A stretch of 64,000 nt of DNA from positions 370,512 to 434,511 of the forward strand of contig NZ_BMOQ01000003.1 of assembly GCF_014647155.1 (NCBI RefSeq), read 5' to 3'. This DNA is from Halarchaeum nitratireducens (lineage in GTDB: Archaea > Halobacteriota > Halobacteria > Halobacteriales > Halobacteriaceae). Below are positions 53,651 to 63,061 of this stretch, in pieces. A program made the position numbers and the translations under genes. Each line of letters starts with the position of its first letter. Position 1 is the first letter of the stretch. The notes under the pieces were generated by a model. It did not search any database. It worked only from the letters and a program-made list of their open reading frames with translations, and was not told the origin of the DNA.

Positions 53651-54427
53651 TCAGCCGAGCAGGCCCGAGGCCTGCTGGAGCTGATCGCCGTACGCGATGG
53701 AGACGTAGAGCAGTCCGAACTGCGTCGCGTTGTACGCGCCGTGGACGAGCGCCGGGACGGTGAGGTTGCCGGTGTACTCGTAGAGGCCGCCGAGGACGAG
53801 CGAGATGACGAAGAGCGCGCCGATCGTGACGACCCGTCCCGTGAGCGCGCCCGAGAGCGACGTGAAGTGAACGCTGGCGAAGATGAGGCTGGCGAGCACG
53901 ACCGCGGGGACGCGTCCGAAGCGCTCGCGGAGCGTCCCCTGAACGACGCCGCGGAAGAGCAACTCCTCGCCGGGTCCGACGAGGAGGAAGGAGAGCGGGA
54001 CGAGGACCAACAGGACCTCGGGATGTTCGAGACCGTAGTTCGCCACCTCGTTGCTCGCCGTCGGCGCGTTCGCCGACTGGAGGACGAGCGAGATGACGAC
54101 GAGCGCACCGAGCGCGCCGAGCCAGCCCGCGACGGCGAGCCCGACCTCGCGGATCGTCGGGACGCGGAAGGTGATGAACCGACCCGGGTCGTCGCGGTAG
54201 TTCGCGTAGGCGTACGCGACCGTGCCGAACGCGACGCCCTGCAGGAGGACGACGCTGAGGACGATGGAGAGCGACGGCGTGAGCGTGAACCCGGCGAACC
54301 GGACGCCGGCGGCCGCGGCGAGCGTGAGCGCGAAGCCGAAGGCGAGGCCGCCGAGTCCGACGCCGGTCGCCAGCGCGAACGTCTTCGCCTGTGCCCCGCG
54401 ATCGGGGGCTGCGGAGGGACGTGCCAT
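53651..54427 (-). CDS. CPBP-family intramembrane metalloprotease
   Basis: 258-residue membrane protein with about eight helices. GEELLFRGVVQG (the EEXXXR motif), FASVHFTS (FXXXH) and ALVHGAYNATQ (HXXXN-like) are the three conserved motifs of the CAAX-protease/Abi group. In eukaryotes such proteases trim prenylated proteins; archaeal targets are unknown. ATG at 54427 chosen, since the longer frame runs through the neighbouring gene on the same strand. Confidence 0.88.
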   Translation of the reverse strand: MARPSAAPDRGAQAKTFALATGVGLGGLAFGFALTLAAAAGVRFAGFTLTPSLSIVLSVVLLQGVAFGTVAYAYANYRDDPGRFITFRVPTIREVGLAVAGWLGALGALVVISLVLQSANAPTASNEVANYGLEHPEVLLVLVPLSFLLVGPGEELLFRGVVQGTLRERFGRVPAVVLASLIFASVHFTSLSGALTGRVVTIGALFVISLVLGGLYEYTGNLTVPALVHGAYNATQFGLLYVSIAYGDQLQQASGLLG

Positions 54428-54497
54428 TAGCGTGCGGTTGGAGCGGGGCCCACAAAGGTACTCCTCTCTGCGCACGCCCCGAGCGCGACGCGCGACG

Positions 54498-54827
54498 TCA
54501 CCGCCCGTCCCCTCGCGGCGGCGCGTCGCCCGGGGCCCGTTCGCTCTCGTCGCGGTCGCTCCCGTCGTCCTCGGCGCGATCGCGTCCGTCGTCCTCGTCG
54601 TCGCCCACGCGATCGCGGAGGGCGTCGACTTCGCGTTCGAGCTCTTCGAGACGCTCGTCGCGCCGCGAGGAGCGCGCGAACAGATAGCCGCCGCCACCGA
54701 GCAGGAGGAGCGTCGGGATGCCGAAGACGCAGGCGGCGATGAGGAGGATCACGAGCAGTTCTATCCCACCGGGGAACCCGCCGAGGAAGGCCGGCGCGGG
54801 CGGAGCGAGCGCGTGGAGGGCGTTCAT
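54498..54827 (-). CDS. Single-pass membrane protein with acidic coiled-coil tail
   Basis: 109-residue protein. A Pro/Gly-rich start leads to one membrane helix (ELLVILLIAACVFGIPTLLLLGGGGYLFA), then RSSRRDERLEELEREVDALRDRV, a short predicted coiled coil, and a 40-residue Asp/Glu/Arg tail. The arrangement of a short N terminus, GG-x-EL, one helix and an amphipathic region is reminiscent of TatA, but I do not see the conserved FG hinge in the right place, so I leave it unnamed. It lies 34 bases downstream of nreA and 70 bases upstream of the CPBP protease on the same strand. Confidence 0.72.
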   Translation of the reverse strand: MNALHALAPPAPAFLGGFPGGIELLVILLIAACVFGIPTLLLLGGGGYLFARSSRRDERLEELEREVDALRDRVGDDEDDGRDRAEDDGSDRDESERAPGDAPPRGDGR

Positions 54828-54861
54828 ACACGTCCGTAGTGCGCCGTCCGTTGTAAGTCTT

Positions 54862-56133
54862 CTACGCCCAATCGTCCAGTCCGGTCTGGAGGCCGGCGAC
54901 CATCGTCGACTTCCGGCGGAGCGCCGCGAGGCTCACGGGGAGGTGCTCGGCGAGGTCTCGAACCGCGCCGTGGAGCGTCTCGGCGTCGGCGGCCTCGCGC
55001 TCGAAGGCGTGCCGGACGCTCTCTCTGACCTGCCAGACGCCGACGGGCGCCCAGTAGTCGTCGCTCACTTCGCGGAGGACGAGCGCCTTCGCCTGCCGGC
55101 CCCGCTCCGCTAAGTGTTCGAGGACGCCGAGCCGGGCGGCGTAGTACGCGCCCGCCGTCTCCTCGACGTAGCCCGAGCGCCCCTCGTATCCCTCGCTCGC
55201 GGCCGCCATCCAGACGTCCCCCGAGGGATCGGGGTTCCAGACGCTCCCCGGAGACTTCATCTCGACGAGCTCGAACTCCCAGCTCCCGGGCGCGAGCACG
55301 ACCCAGTAGCGATTCCCCATGTACTCGTTCAATCGCACCTCGACGCCGTCGACGCTCGGCGCGTCGCGGATCTGCCCGCGGAGGTATTGCCCGACGGTGT
55401 CGTCGACGGCCGTGATCGACCAGCGCGTCGGGACCAGTCTCCTGTTCTCGCCCTGTCCGAGCGCGCCGACGGAGAGCACGCGGTTGACGTCGTAGACGTC
55501 GAGACCGTGCTCGTAGAGGTAGACCATCGCGCCCTGCGCGCGCCAGTCGTCGTCCTCAAGGGTCTTCTCGACCGCGCGCGGGACGTGAGGGTTCTCGGTC
55601 AGGTCGGCCGATTCGACGGACGCGTTCGGCCCGCTCGGCGCGTTCGCCGTCGGCTGGGCGTACTGGTCGGGATCGAAGTCGGGCGTCGAGGCGAGGCCGA
55701 TCTCGACGTCCACCGGCCGGTCCGCGATGGCGACCTCGCGTTGCGTGCCGACGAAGCCGTCCCAGACGTCCTCGACGTTCACGTCCGCCGAGCGCCGGGA
55801 GTTCAGTAACCCGGTCCGGTACTGGAGGACGTTGTCGATGCCGAGGCCGCGCTCGTACCACGCACCGCTCGTCGCGTAGTCGTCCGCGTCAGCCCCCGAC
55901 TCCTCGGCGACGGGCGAGAGGATACCGGCGGAGACGTTCGGGTACGACGAGCGGCCGACGAAGACCGAGGGGGCGGTCGCCCCGTAGAGCGAGTCGCCCT
56001 GTTTGACGGCCTCGAAGGAGGCGCGCGCGTCGTCGAGGTAGTCCGTGATCGCGTAGGACTTCTCCTCGGCGAGTTTCCGCCGCTCGTACTCCTCGTCGGG
56101 CTTCAGCCCCTCGACGTAGTCGTCAAGCCGCAT
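54862..56133 (-). CDS. nreA: DNA repair protein NreA with C-terminal PCNA-binding motif
   Basis: 423-residue archaeal Nre-family protein. FVGRSSYPNVSAGILSP, MKSPGSVWNPDP-type segments and the region LGIDNVLQYRTGLLNSRRS match the family. The last residues, LQTGLDDWA, form a PIP box (Q-x-x-L-x-x-W) at the very end, as described for Haloferax NreA, which binds PCNA and acts in repair of interstrand or mitomycin-type damage. Start ATG at 56133 (MRLDDYVEGL); an in-frame ATG at 56178 would add a Pro-rich stretch that looks untranslated. Confidence 0.9.
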   Translation of the reverse strand: MRLDDYVEGLKPDEEYERRKLAEEKSYAITDYLDDARASFEAVKQGDSLYGATAPSVFVGRSSYPNVSAGILSPVAEESGADADDYATSGAWYERGLGIDNVLQYRTGLLNSRRSADVNVEDVWDGFVGTQREVAIADRPVDVEIGLASTPDFDPDQYAQPTANAPSGPNASVESADLTENPHVPRAVEKTLEDDDWRAQGAMVYLYEHGLDVYDVNRVLSVGALGQGENRRLVPTRWSITAVDDTVGQYLRGQIRDAPSVDGVEVRLNEYMGNRYWVVLAPGSWEFELVEMKSPGSVWNPDPSGDVWMAAASEGYEGRSGYVEETAGAYYAARLGVLEHLAERGRQAKALVLREVSDDYWAPVGVWQVRESVRHAFEREAADAETLHGAVRDLAEHLPVSLAALRRKSTMVAGLQTGLDDWA

Positions 56134-56342
56134 CGCGACGGGGTTGGGCCGCGGCGGGCTTAAGCCCACGGCCCGCACGCGACTGTCGGATTGGATCTAC
56201 GTGGCGATATACGGGACAATATACACAAATCGTACGGTAATTGGGGGAATACTACGCTAGTACACCATGAGAACGATCAAATTACCGAACGTACAGCCGA
56301 TAGTTATTAGTGGGTGTGGCACACAGTACGTCGTGAAGGACG

Positions 56343-56486
56343 ATGGCTACGATCACACACCTCGCGACGCAACTCCTGTCCGATCCCACGGATCACGACT
56401 TCGAATGTCGGCTCTGCGGGCAGGCGTACGAAGCGCCGCGGGAGAACTGCCCGGCCTGCGGGAGCCTCGACATCGAGGCCCGTTGA
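56343..56486 (+). CDS. 47-residue two-CXXC zinc-finger miniprotein
   Basis: A short frame from ATG 56343 to TGA 56484-56486 encodes MATITHLATQLLSDPTDHDF, then ECRLCGQAYEAPRENCPACGS and DIEAR. The pairs CRLC and CPAC, 13 residues apart, form one zinc ribbon. Haloarchaea express many such CPXCG-type proteins of under 70 residues, some with regulatory phenotypes. An AT-rich upstream region with TATAC and ATATACAC sequences (about 56209-56225) could hold the promoter, though its distance is large. Codon use is haloarchaeal. Confidence 0.72.
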   Translation: MATITHLATQLLSDPTDHDFECRLCGQAYEAPRENCPACGSLDIEAR

Positions 56487-56738
56487 GACACTCATGGAGT
56501 CGAACGAGACACACACCGACAGAACCGCACACCGACCGATGCCATATCGACCATCGACTCCCACGTATCGACGGGCCGCCCACGCGGCACCCGCACGCCG
56601 CCCATCCGCGGAGGTGAGTCGTCACTGATCAACCACGGCGGTACGACGATCACCGACGCGACGTCAGTCGAGCAGTCGGTGACCTGCGCCGGGCGCCTCG
56701 ACGCGCCCTACCCTGCCATTGTTTTCCGGTTCCATGCT
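56487..56738. other. Gene-free stretch downstream of the zinc-finger miniprotein
   Basis: I see no plausible gene in these bases. They are lower in G+C than the surroundings and contain no clear repeats, apart from short ACACAC-type and GACACTC-type runs. The topA 3' end follows. Confidence 0.4.
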
Positions 56739-56760
56739 GCGACCCCCACGCGGGGGTCGC
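56739..56760. terminator. Perfect hairpin downstream of topA
   Basis: GCGACCCCC (56739-56747) and GGGGGTCGC (56752-56760) form a perfect 9-base-pair stem with a 4-base loop, about ten bases after the topA stop codon (minus strand). There is no T-run after it on either strand, so its role as a terminator or transcript stabiliser is inferred from position alone. Confidence 0.5.
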
Positions 56761-56770
56761 GTGCTCAGTC

Positions 56771-59251
56771 TCAGTCCGCCTTCGCCTGCCAGTCGCGGAC
56801 TCGCTCGGCGCTGACGCCCTCGACGGTCTCGGCGACGCCCTCCGCGTCCGCGTCCGCGAGATCCGCGAGGTCCTTGATACCCGCCTCGGCGAGCTTCTCC
56901 TTCGTCTTCGGGCCGATCCCGTCGATCCCGTCGAGGCCCCGTCGCGCCCGGTACTCCTCGTAGTTGCAGATCGGACAGCCGAGCTCCCACGGCTCCTCGC
57001 TGCCCTCGTCGTGGACGACGAGCTCGGGGAGGTCGTGCTCCTCGCAGTACTCGTCCGTGACCTCGATCTCGCCCCGCCGCGGGAGCGGGAGCGAGTACTC
57101 GCAGTCCGGGTAGCGCGTACAGCCCACGAGGCGCGACCCCGACTGGAGCTTCCGGATGGCGAGCTCGCCGCCGTGTTCCTCGTTACACGCGGGACACGGC
57201 CCGATGATCCGGTCCTCCGTCTCCGCGGCCTCCTCCGCCGCGCAGAGCGGGCAACCGTGGACGAACGTGTTCCGCCCGGCGAGCATCTTCACCTCGTTGA
57301 GGCCGTGCTCCTCGCACTCCGCGTCGAGCACGACCGGCTCGCCCGTCGACGGGAGCGGGAGCGTGAACCGACACTCCGGGTAGCCGTCGCAACCGACGAA
57401 GTACGACCCCTGTCGGCTCCGGCGCACGAGCAGGTCGGAGCCGCACTTCGGACACGGCCCGAGGCGCTTGTCGGCCTTCAGCGACTCGCGGAGGTGTTCG
57501 CCGATCTCCTCGCGCGATTCGTCGAGCGCCTCGAAGACGCGATCCAGGATCTCGCGGGACTCCTCGGTCACCGAATCGAGGCTCGTCTCGCCCTCCGCGA
57601 TCGCCGTCATGTCGGCCTCGAGTTCGGCCGTCATCTCCTCGGAGACGACGAGGTCCGCGTACTCCTCGGCGGCCTCCACGACCGCCATCGCCAGCCGCGT
57701 GGGTCGGGGCGGATCGTTCTCGATGTACCCCCGGTCGTAGAGCTTCTCGATCACGTTGTGTCTGGTCGATTTCGTCCCGATCCCCATCTCCTCCATCGTC
57801 TCGATGAGCCGCGACTGGCCGTACCGCCGGGGCGGCTGGGTCTGCTTCGCCTCGATTCGGGCGTCCGCGATGGCCAGCTCCTCGCCCTCCGTGACGTCCG
57901 GGACGTGGTTCTCGTCCGTTCCGTAGTAGGGGTAGACCGCGTGATACCCCTCCTCGACGAGGCGGCGGCCGTTCGCCTTCAGACGCTCGCCGTCCGCGTC
58001 CGCCACCACGCGGAGGTGCTCCCACTCCGCGGGCTCGGCGAGCGTGGCGAAAAAGCGCCGCACGACGAGTTCGTACACCTCCCACTCGTCCTCCGAGAGG
58101 TCGCCCTTGCTCGGGAGGTCGGCCGTCGGGTGGATCGGCGGGTGGTCCGTCGTCTCCTCGTCGCCCCGCGTCGCCGTCAGCTCGTCGAGCCCTTCGAGCA
58201 GCTCGACCGACTCGGCGAAATCGCGCTGTGCGGAGAGGGCGTCCAACAGGTCGGCGGGGTCGAGGTCCTCAGGGTAGACCGTGTTGTCGGTGCGCGGGTA
58301 GGTGATGTACCCCGCGGTGTAGAGGTCCTCCGCGATGCTCATCGCGCGGCCCGCGGCGTACCCCAGCGAGCTCGCGGCGCGGATGAACTGCGTCGTGTTG
58401 AACGGCGCGGGCGGGTCGTCCGTCCGCGTGCGACGTCGGACGGACTCGACGACCGCCGTCGCCGCCTCGCGCAGGACGTCGAAGGCCGCGTCGGCGTCGT
58501 CCTCGTTCCAGACGCGCTCGGCCTCGTTGTCGTCCTCGTCGAGGTAGAAGTACTGGGCCTCGAAGCTCGCCTCGTCCTTCTCCAGGTCGGCGAACAGCTC
58601 CCAGTAGTCCTCGGGATCGAACGCCTCGATCTCCCGCTCCTTGTCGACGATGAGCTTCAGGGTCGGGGACTGGACCCGACCGACGGAGATGAAGTCGTCG
58701 CCGACCTGCCGCGCGGAGAGCGAGAGGAAGCGCGTGAGCGCCGCCCCCCAGATCAGGTCGATGATCTGTCGGGCCTCGCCCGCCGCCGCGAGGTCGAAGT
58801 CGAGGTCGTCCGGGTCCGCGAACGCCGACTTCACCTCGTTCTCCGTGATCGAGGAGAAGCGCACTCGCGAGACCGGGACGTCTTCGTTGGCCTCGCGGAC
58901 GAGCTCGTAGGCCTCCTTCCCGATGAGCTCGCCCTCGCGGTCGTAGTCGGTGGCGATGATGACCGAGTCGGCCTCCCCCGCGAGGCGCTTGAGGACGTTC
59001 ACGATGGACTCCTGCGTCGGCGTCTTCGTCACCGGGGCGTCCGCGAGCTCCGCCGGCTCGACGTCCCGCCAATCGCTGTACTCCGGGGGGAAATCGACGC
59101 CGACGACGTGTCCGGAGAGGCCGATGCACCGCCGGCCGCCCCACTCGTAGACGTCGACGCCCCCGCTACGCTCTGTGGACGCGCCGCCGTCGCTCAGGAT
59201 GTCGGCGATGCGACGGGCGGCGTTGTCCTTCTCTGTGATGATGAGTTCCAC
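56771..59251 (-). CDS. topA: DNA topoisomerase I (type IA)
   Basis: 826-residue enzyme that relaxes negative supercoils. The Toprim domain has Glu7 (LIITEKD) and TDYDREGE (Asp102, Asp104); the catalytic tyrosine is Tyr318 in YITYPRTDN. GIGTKSTRHNVIEKLYDRGYI follows. The C-terminal 230 residues hold four cysteine clusters (CPKC...CDGYPEC; CEEH...CPLC; CPAC...CTRYPDC; CEEH...CPIC) and a final helix-hairpin-helix-like GLDGIDGIGPKTKEKLAEAGI. Length is as in other haloarchaeal TopA proteins. Confidence 0.96.
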   Translation of the reverse strand: MELIITEKDNAARRIADILSDGGASTERSGGVDVYEWGGRRCIGLSGHVVGVDFPPEYSDWRDVEPAELADAPVTKTPTQESIVNVLKRLAGEADSVIIATDYDREGELIGKEAYELVREANEDVPVSRVRFSSITENEVKSAFADPDDLDFDLAAAGEARQIIDLIWGAALTRFLSLSARQVGDDFISVGRVQSPTLKLIVDKEREIEAFDPEDYWELFADLEKDEASFEAQYFYLDEDDNEAERVWNEDDADAAFDVLREAATAVVESVRRRTRTDDPPAPFNTTQFIRAASSLGYAAGRAMSIAEDLYTAGYITYPRTDNTVYPEDLDPADLLDALSAQRDFAESVELLEGLDELTATRGDEETTDHPPIHPTADLPSKGDLSEDEWEVYELVVRRFFATLAEPAEWEHLRVVADADGERLKANGRRLVEEGYHAVYPYYGTDENHVPDVTEGEELAIADARIEAKQTQPPRRYGQSRLIETMEEMGIGTKSTRHNVIEKLYDRGYIENDPPRPTRLAMAVVEAAEEYADLVVSEEMTAELEADMTAIAEGETSLDSVTEESREILDRVFEALDESREEIGEHLRESLKADKRLGPCPKCGSDLLVRRSRQGSYFVGCDGYPECRFTLPLPSTGEPVVLDAECEEHGLNEVKMLAGRNTFVHGCPLCAAEEAAETEDRIIGPCPACNEEHGGELAIRKLQSGSRLVGCTRYPDCEYSLPLPRRGEIEVTDEYCEEHDLPELVVHDEGSEEPWELGCPICNYEEYRARRGLDGIDGIGPKTKEKLAEAGIKDLADLADADAEGVAETVEGVSAERVRDWQAKAD

Positions 59252-59328
59252 GGTGGGTATCCCGCCCTCGCGGCGGGTCGATACTCACCGGTATGCCGGA
59301 CGGGCTTCTAAACCTTTCGGGCCCGAAA

Positions 59329-59373
59329 CGCGCGTTTTCGCGCGCCTGAGGGCGTGTACGCGCTTCCGCGTAC
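59329..59373. other. Twin hairpins in the topA divergent region
   Basis: CGCGCG-TTTT-CGCGCG (59329-59344) and GTACGCG-CTTC-CGCGTAC (59356-59373) are two adjacent perfect hairpins between topA and the rightward gene at 59445. They lie upstream of the topA TATA-like sequence (near 59306-59311). GC-palindromes can respond to supercoiling by extruding as cruciforms, which would be a fitting control point for a topoisomerase gene, but this is speculation. Confidence 0.4.
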
Positions 59374-59444
59374 GCCGGTGTGCGCACTCGATCGCGCGCC
59401 CGCGAGGTGATGGATACTTGGGGACGGCCGACCCAGGGGACGCC

Positions 59445-59810
59445 ATGGCCCTCACGTTCCGCCGCTTCGGCTATCTCGGCGCGTTCCTCCTCGTCCTCGC
59501 CGCCGCGTTCTTCGCCGTCTTCGGGGCACCAGCCCTCGACGGTGCCACCGGCGTCCAGCTCGCCGTCTTCGTCGTCGCGGGCGTCTTCGAACTCCTCGGC
59601 GGTGTCCCGAACCCGATCCGCGAACGCGTCGGCGCGCTCCGGCTCGTTGGGGTCGGTCACGTTTGTCTCGGCGCGTCGATGTGCCTCGGTGCGCTCACCG
59701 GTCAGGGACTGCTCTTTCGCGGCCTGTTCGCGCTCTCCGGGCTCGTCCTCGTCGCCTTCGGCGTCGACTACCTCCGCGGCGGCACCTACTTCGAGACGCC
59801 CGAAGCGTAG
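59445..59810 (+). CDS. Small membrane protein of unknown function
   Basis: 121-residue protein with four predicted helices: GYLGAFLLVLAAAFFAVFG, VQLAVFVVAGVFELLGGV, VGVGHVCLGASMCLGALTG and LFRGLFALSGLVLVAFGV. No catalytic motif is visible. ATG at 59445. The frame, codon use and stop codon context are typical for the genome, so it is probably real. Function unknown. Confidence 0.7.
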   Translation: MALTFRRFGYLGAFLLVLAAAFFAVFGAPALDGATGVQLAVFVVAGVFELLGGVPNPIRERVGALRLVGVGHVCLGASMCLGALTGQGLLFRGLFALSGLVLVAFGVDYLRGGTYFETPEA

Positions 59811-59916
59811 GCCGCCCCGGAGGCCGTGCTAGTGACGTCCCCGTCGCCGCCTGCGTGTGAACGCAGTACGAATAGTAGAGGAGCCGCGCCGGCGGCCCCG
59901 AGGCGAACCCGGCGGA

Positions 59917-60597
59917 TCAGTAGATGAGCTCCTCGTCGTTCTCGACCATGTAGAGCGTCCGCGCGGCGATGTTCACCGCGTGGTCGCCGACGCGTTCGAG
60001 GTCGCGGACGGTGAGGAGCATCCGGGAGACGTCCTGCATGAGCGCCTCGACGTCGTCCTCGCCGTCGTCGGCGTCGAGTTCGGTCTCGATGAGGTCGCGG
60101 ACGACGGTCTGGGAGGCGCGCTCGCAGAGCTGGTCGAGCTCGTCGTCGCGCGCGGCGATGTCGTAGCAGGCCTCGTCGTCGCGGGTCTCGTAGGCCGCCA
60201 TCGCGTCCTCGAGCATCTCCACGGTGAGGTCGCCGATCGCGTTGATGTCGACCTCGGGGAACATGTCCTGTTGGGAGTCGAGGGTGTGCTCGCCGAGGTT
60301 GACCGCGAGGTCCCCGACGCGTTCGAGGTCGGTGATGATCTTGAACGAGGAGGCGATGAGACGGAGGTCCCCGGCGACGGGCTGTTGAAGCGCGAGCAGG
60401 TCGATGCAGTCCTGCTCCAACTCCAGGTAGAGGTCGTTGATCTCGTCGTCGCCGTCGATGACTTCCATCGCGGCTTCCTCGTCCTTTTGCTCCATCGCTT
60501 CGAGCGCGAGCCGGAGGCGGTCGATGACGACCTCGCTCATGTAGAGGACGTCCTCTTGCATGTCCGCCAGTTGCGCTTGGTAACTTTCGCGTGGCAT
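59917..60597 (-). CDS. phoU: Phosphate signalling protein PhoU
   Basis: 226-residue helical protein of two PhoU repeats (about 7-110 and 113-215), each with its acidic metal-binding motif: DLERVGDLAVNLGEH and DLERVGDHAVNIAAR. PhoU couples the Pst transporter to phosphate-responsive control; in archaea, without PhoR/PhoB, it probably acts on transport directly. It is 41 bases downstream of pstB on the same strand. ATG at 60597 gives a normal N terminus MPRESYQAQLADM. Confidence 0.95.
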   Translation of the reverse strand: MPRESYQAQLADMQEDVLYMSEVVIDRLRLALEAMEQKDEEAAMEVIDGDDEINDLYLELEQDCIDLLALQQPVAGDLRLIASSFKIITDLERVGDLAVNLGEHTLDSQQDMFPEVDINAIGDLTVEMLEDAMAAYETRDDEACYDIAARDDELDQLCERASQTVVRDLIETELDADDGEDDVEALMQDVSRMLLTVRDLERVGDHAVNIAARTLYMVENDEELIY

Positions 60598-60638
60598 GGC
60601 TGTGGGTGTGCGTGGGGTCTTGTAAAGCGTTCGGGGGA

Positions 60639-61514
60639 TTACCCGAACTTACCGGTGATGTAGTCCTCGACGCGCTGACTCTGCGGGTTCTCGAAGATCT
60701 GGTCGGTGTCGCCGTACTCGACGAGCTCGCCGCCGGTGAGGAAGACGGCCGTCTGATCCGAGATACGCGCGGCCTGTTGCATGTTGTGCGTGACGATCAC
60801 GACGGTGTACTCCTCGGCGAGGTCCTCGACGAGGTCCTCGATCTTCGAGGTGGCGATGGGGTCGAGGGCGGACGCCGGCTCGTCCATGAGCAGGACGTCC
60901 GGGCCGACCGCGAGCGCGCGGGCGATGCAGAGACGCTGTTGTTGCCCGCCGGAGAGCCCGAGGGCGTTGTCGTCGAGCCGGTCGTGGACCTCGTCCCAGA
61001 GCGCGGCCCCGCGGAGACAGCGCTCGACGAGCTCTTCTTCCTCGTCGCGGTCGTCGCGGCCGAGGAGGCGGGCGACGAGCCCCGTGTCGATGTCGCCGTG
61101 CTTGCGCGGCCCGTAGGAGATGTTCTCTCGGATTGACTTCGGGAAGGGGTTCGGGCTCTGGAAGACCATCCCGATGCGTTTGCGCAGCTCGACGAGGTTG
61201 ACGTCGTCGTCGTAGATGTTCTCGCCGGCGAACTCAACGGTACCTTCGACGCGCGCGGCGTCGATGCGGTCGTTCATCCGATTGAGACACCGGAGGAACG
61301 TCGATTTCCCACAGCCGGAGGGGCCGATGAGAGCGGTGACTGACTTCTCCGGGATGTCCATGTCGATGGACTGGAGCGCCTGATCGTTCCCGTAGAAGAC
61401 GTCGAGGTCCTCCACCGAGAGGGCGGTCTCGCCGTCGAATTCGTATTCGAGCCACTCGTCGCGGATCTGTTCTTCGGTCTCTCCGGTCGTGGTTTGCGTT
61501 TCTATCTGGCTCAT
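60639..61514 (-). CDS. pstB: Phosphate ABC transporter ATP-binding protein PstB
   Basis: 291-residue ATPase. Walker [10 protein letters not shown], then the Q loop [14 protein letters not shown], signature [17 protein letters not shown] and Walker [14 protein letters not shown] are all present, with [32 protein letters not shown] at the end. PstB-specific features include [11 protein letters not shown] 35-residue acidic extension precedes the core. The ATG at 61514 overlaps the pstA stop by four bases. Confidence 0.96.
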   Translation of the reverse strand: MSQIETQTTTGETEEQIRDEWLEYEFDGETALSVEDLDVFYGNDQALQSIDMDIPEKSVTALIGPSGCGKSTFLRCLNRMNDRIDAARVEGTVEFAGENIYDDDVNLVELRKRIGMVFQSPNPFPKSIRENISYGPRKHGDIDTGLVARLLGRDDRDEEEELVERCLRGAALWDEVHDRLDDNALGLSGGQQQRLCIARALAVGPDVLLMDEPASALDPIATSKIEDLVEDLAEEYTVVIVTHNMQQAARISDQTAVFLTGGELVEYGDTDQIFENPQSQRVEDYITGKFG

Positions 61515-63061
61515 TGGCGGAGTTTCTTCCTGAAGTAGATACGCGTGGTGATGCCGATGGCGTAGAAGAACATGACGACGCACAGCAGGACGAGGGCGGT
61601 CCCCCAGCCGAACTCCTGACTCGCACCGACGCCGGCGGTGATGACGGCGAAGAGCTGGTAGGGGAGCGCGGTCGCCGGGCCGAGGAGCGCGTCGTTCGTG
61701 ATGAACGGCGCGGTGGCGGTGAAGTGGAACGATCCGAGTACGCTCGGCGTGGACGCGGAGAACGGTTCGCGGACGAGCACGAGCAGGATCGGTGCGGTCT
61801 CGCCGGCGATCCGACCGATACCGAGGATGATCCCGGTGAGGACGCCCGGTATCGCGGCGGGGAGGACGACGCTCCGGATCGTCTGCCACTGAGTGACACC
61901 GAGCGCGGCGCTGGCGTCGCGGTACTCGTCTGGGACGTTCTGTAGGGCCTCACGGCTCGTGATGAGGACGAGCGGGAGGAGCATGAACCCCAAGACGAGT
62001 TGCCCGGTGAGGAGCGTGACGTCGTTCTGAATACGCGGGAGGAGGAACGCGAACGCGAAGAGGCCGTAGACGATGCTCGGCGTGCTCCAGAGGCCGTTGG
62101 TCGCGGTTTCGACGATCCGCGTGAAGCGACCTTGGTCGGCGTACTCGGTGAGGTAGACGGCCGCGCCGACCGCGAGCGGGACGGCGAAGACGACCGCGCC
62201 GACGACGAGCCAGACGGTGCCGACGATCGCCGGGAAGATCCCGTTGACGTCGTACTGAAGCCCGTAGCCGTTCAGGACGAACGGGAGCTTGAACGGCCAG
62301 AGCTGGGCGCCCTTCAGCACCTGATTGAGACCGTTCTGTACCACGAAGATGATGAGGAGCGCGAGGATGGCGAGAAGCGCGACCGCGTAGGTAGAGATGA
62401 GGGCGTACGCTCCCAGCTCGCGGCCGCGCGATCCGAACCCCTTCGAGGCGTTCGTTCCGGCCCAGACACAGAGGAGACTACCGACCATGGCGAACGCCGC
62501 GATGGCGATGGGACCGACGAAGGAAGCCGAGAACCCGTTCGGGCTCCACACCCACGACGGCCCGATGACGTCGGTGAGGACGACGAGTCCGACGACGAGT
62601 TCGAACGCGGCGACGGGGAGGGTGACGCCGAGATCCTCGGGAACGCCCAAGACGACGCCCGCAACGAGGACGGCAGCGACGAGACTCGTGGGGAACCACA
62701 CGGTGGCTCCCGTACCGAGCGTCTGTGAGGCCGTGAGCCCGACACCGATGAACGCGATCGCGCCGAAGGCGAGCGCGGTGAACAGGCCCGTGGAGTCGTC
62801 GGGTTCGGTGTCGACGATACCGGTCGTCGAGAAGATTCCGACGGCGCAGAGGACGGCCGCGGCGAGGAGGTGACCGATGGAAAGCAGCGTCGCGTACTCG
62901 ATGCCCGCTAGCGTGTCGGTGACGCTGATCCAGCGGAAGACGATCGCCCACCCGACGACGAACGCGATGGCGCCGAAGGTGGCCGGGATGACCGCGAGCT
63001 GATCGACTGCGGAGGTCTCGGCGACGATGTTCGCACGCTCGTCCCCGTAGCTCTCGCTCAT
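61511..63061 (-). CDS. pstA: Phosphate ABC transporter permease PstA (long form)
   Basis: 516-residue membrane protein. The C-terminal 300 residues are a normal PstA permease domain ([60 protein letters not shown], the EAA loop that contacts PstB). About 220 additional N-terminal residues contain six or so further helices with no motif that I recognise; such extensions are seen in other haloarchaea. ATG at 63061 overlaps the pstC stop. Confidence 0.93.
   Translation of the reverse strand: MSESYGDERANIVAETSAVDQLAVIPATFGAIAFVVGWAIVFRWISVTDTLAGIEYATLLSIGHLLAAAVLCAVGIFSTTGIVDTEPDDSTGLFTALAFGAIAFIGVGLTASQTLGTGATVWFPTSLVAAVLVAGVVLGVPEDLGVTLPVAAFELVVGLVVLTDVIGPSWVWSPNGFSASFVGPIAIAAFAMVGSLLCVWAGTNASKGFGSRGRELGAYALISTYAVALLAILALLIIFVVQNGLNQVLKGAQLWPFKLPFVLNGYGLQYDVNGIFPAIVGTVWLVVGAVVFAVPLAVGAAVYLTEYADQGRFTRIVETATNGLWSTPSIVYGLFAFAFLLPRIQNDVTLLTGQLVLGFMLLPLVLITSREALQNVPDEYRDASAALGVTQWQTIRSVVLPAAIPGVLTGIILGIGRIAGETAPILLVLVREPFSASTPSVLGSFHFTATAPFITNDALLGPATALPYQLFAVITAGVGASQEFGWGTALVLLCVVMFFYAIGITTRIYFRKKLRQ

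Noticed and set aside
54498-54827. TatA protein
   Set aside because: Single helix and amphipathic region are suggestive, but the FG hinge and the typical basic amphipathic helix are not in place.
57011-59311. 766-codon plus-strand frame opposite topA
   Set aside because: Antisense shadow of topA, with repetitive Arg/Leu/Val composition and no domain.
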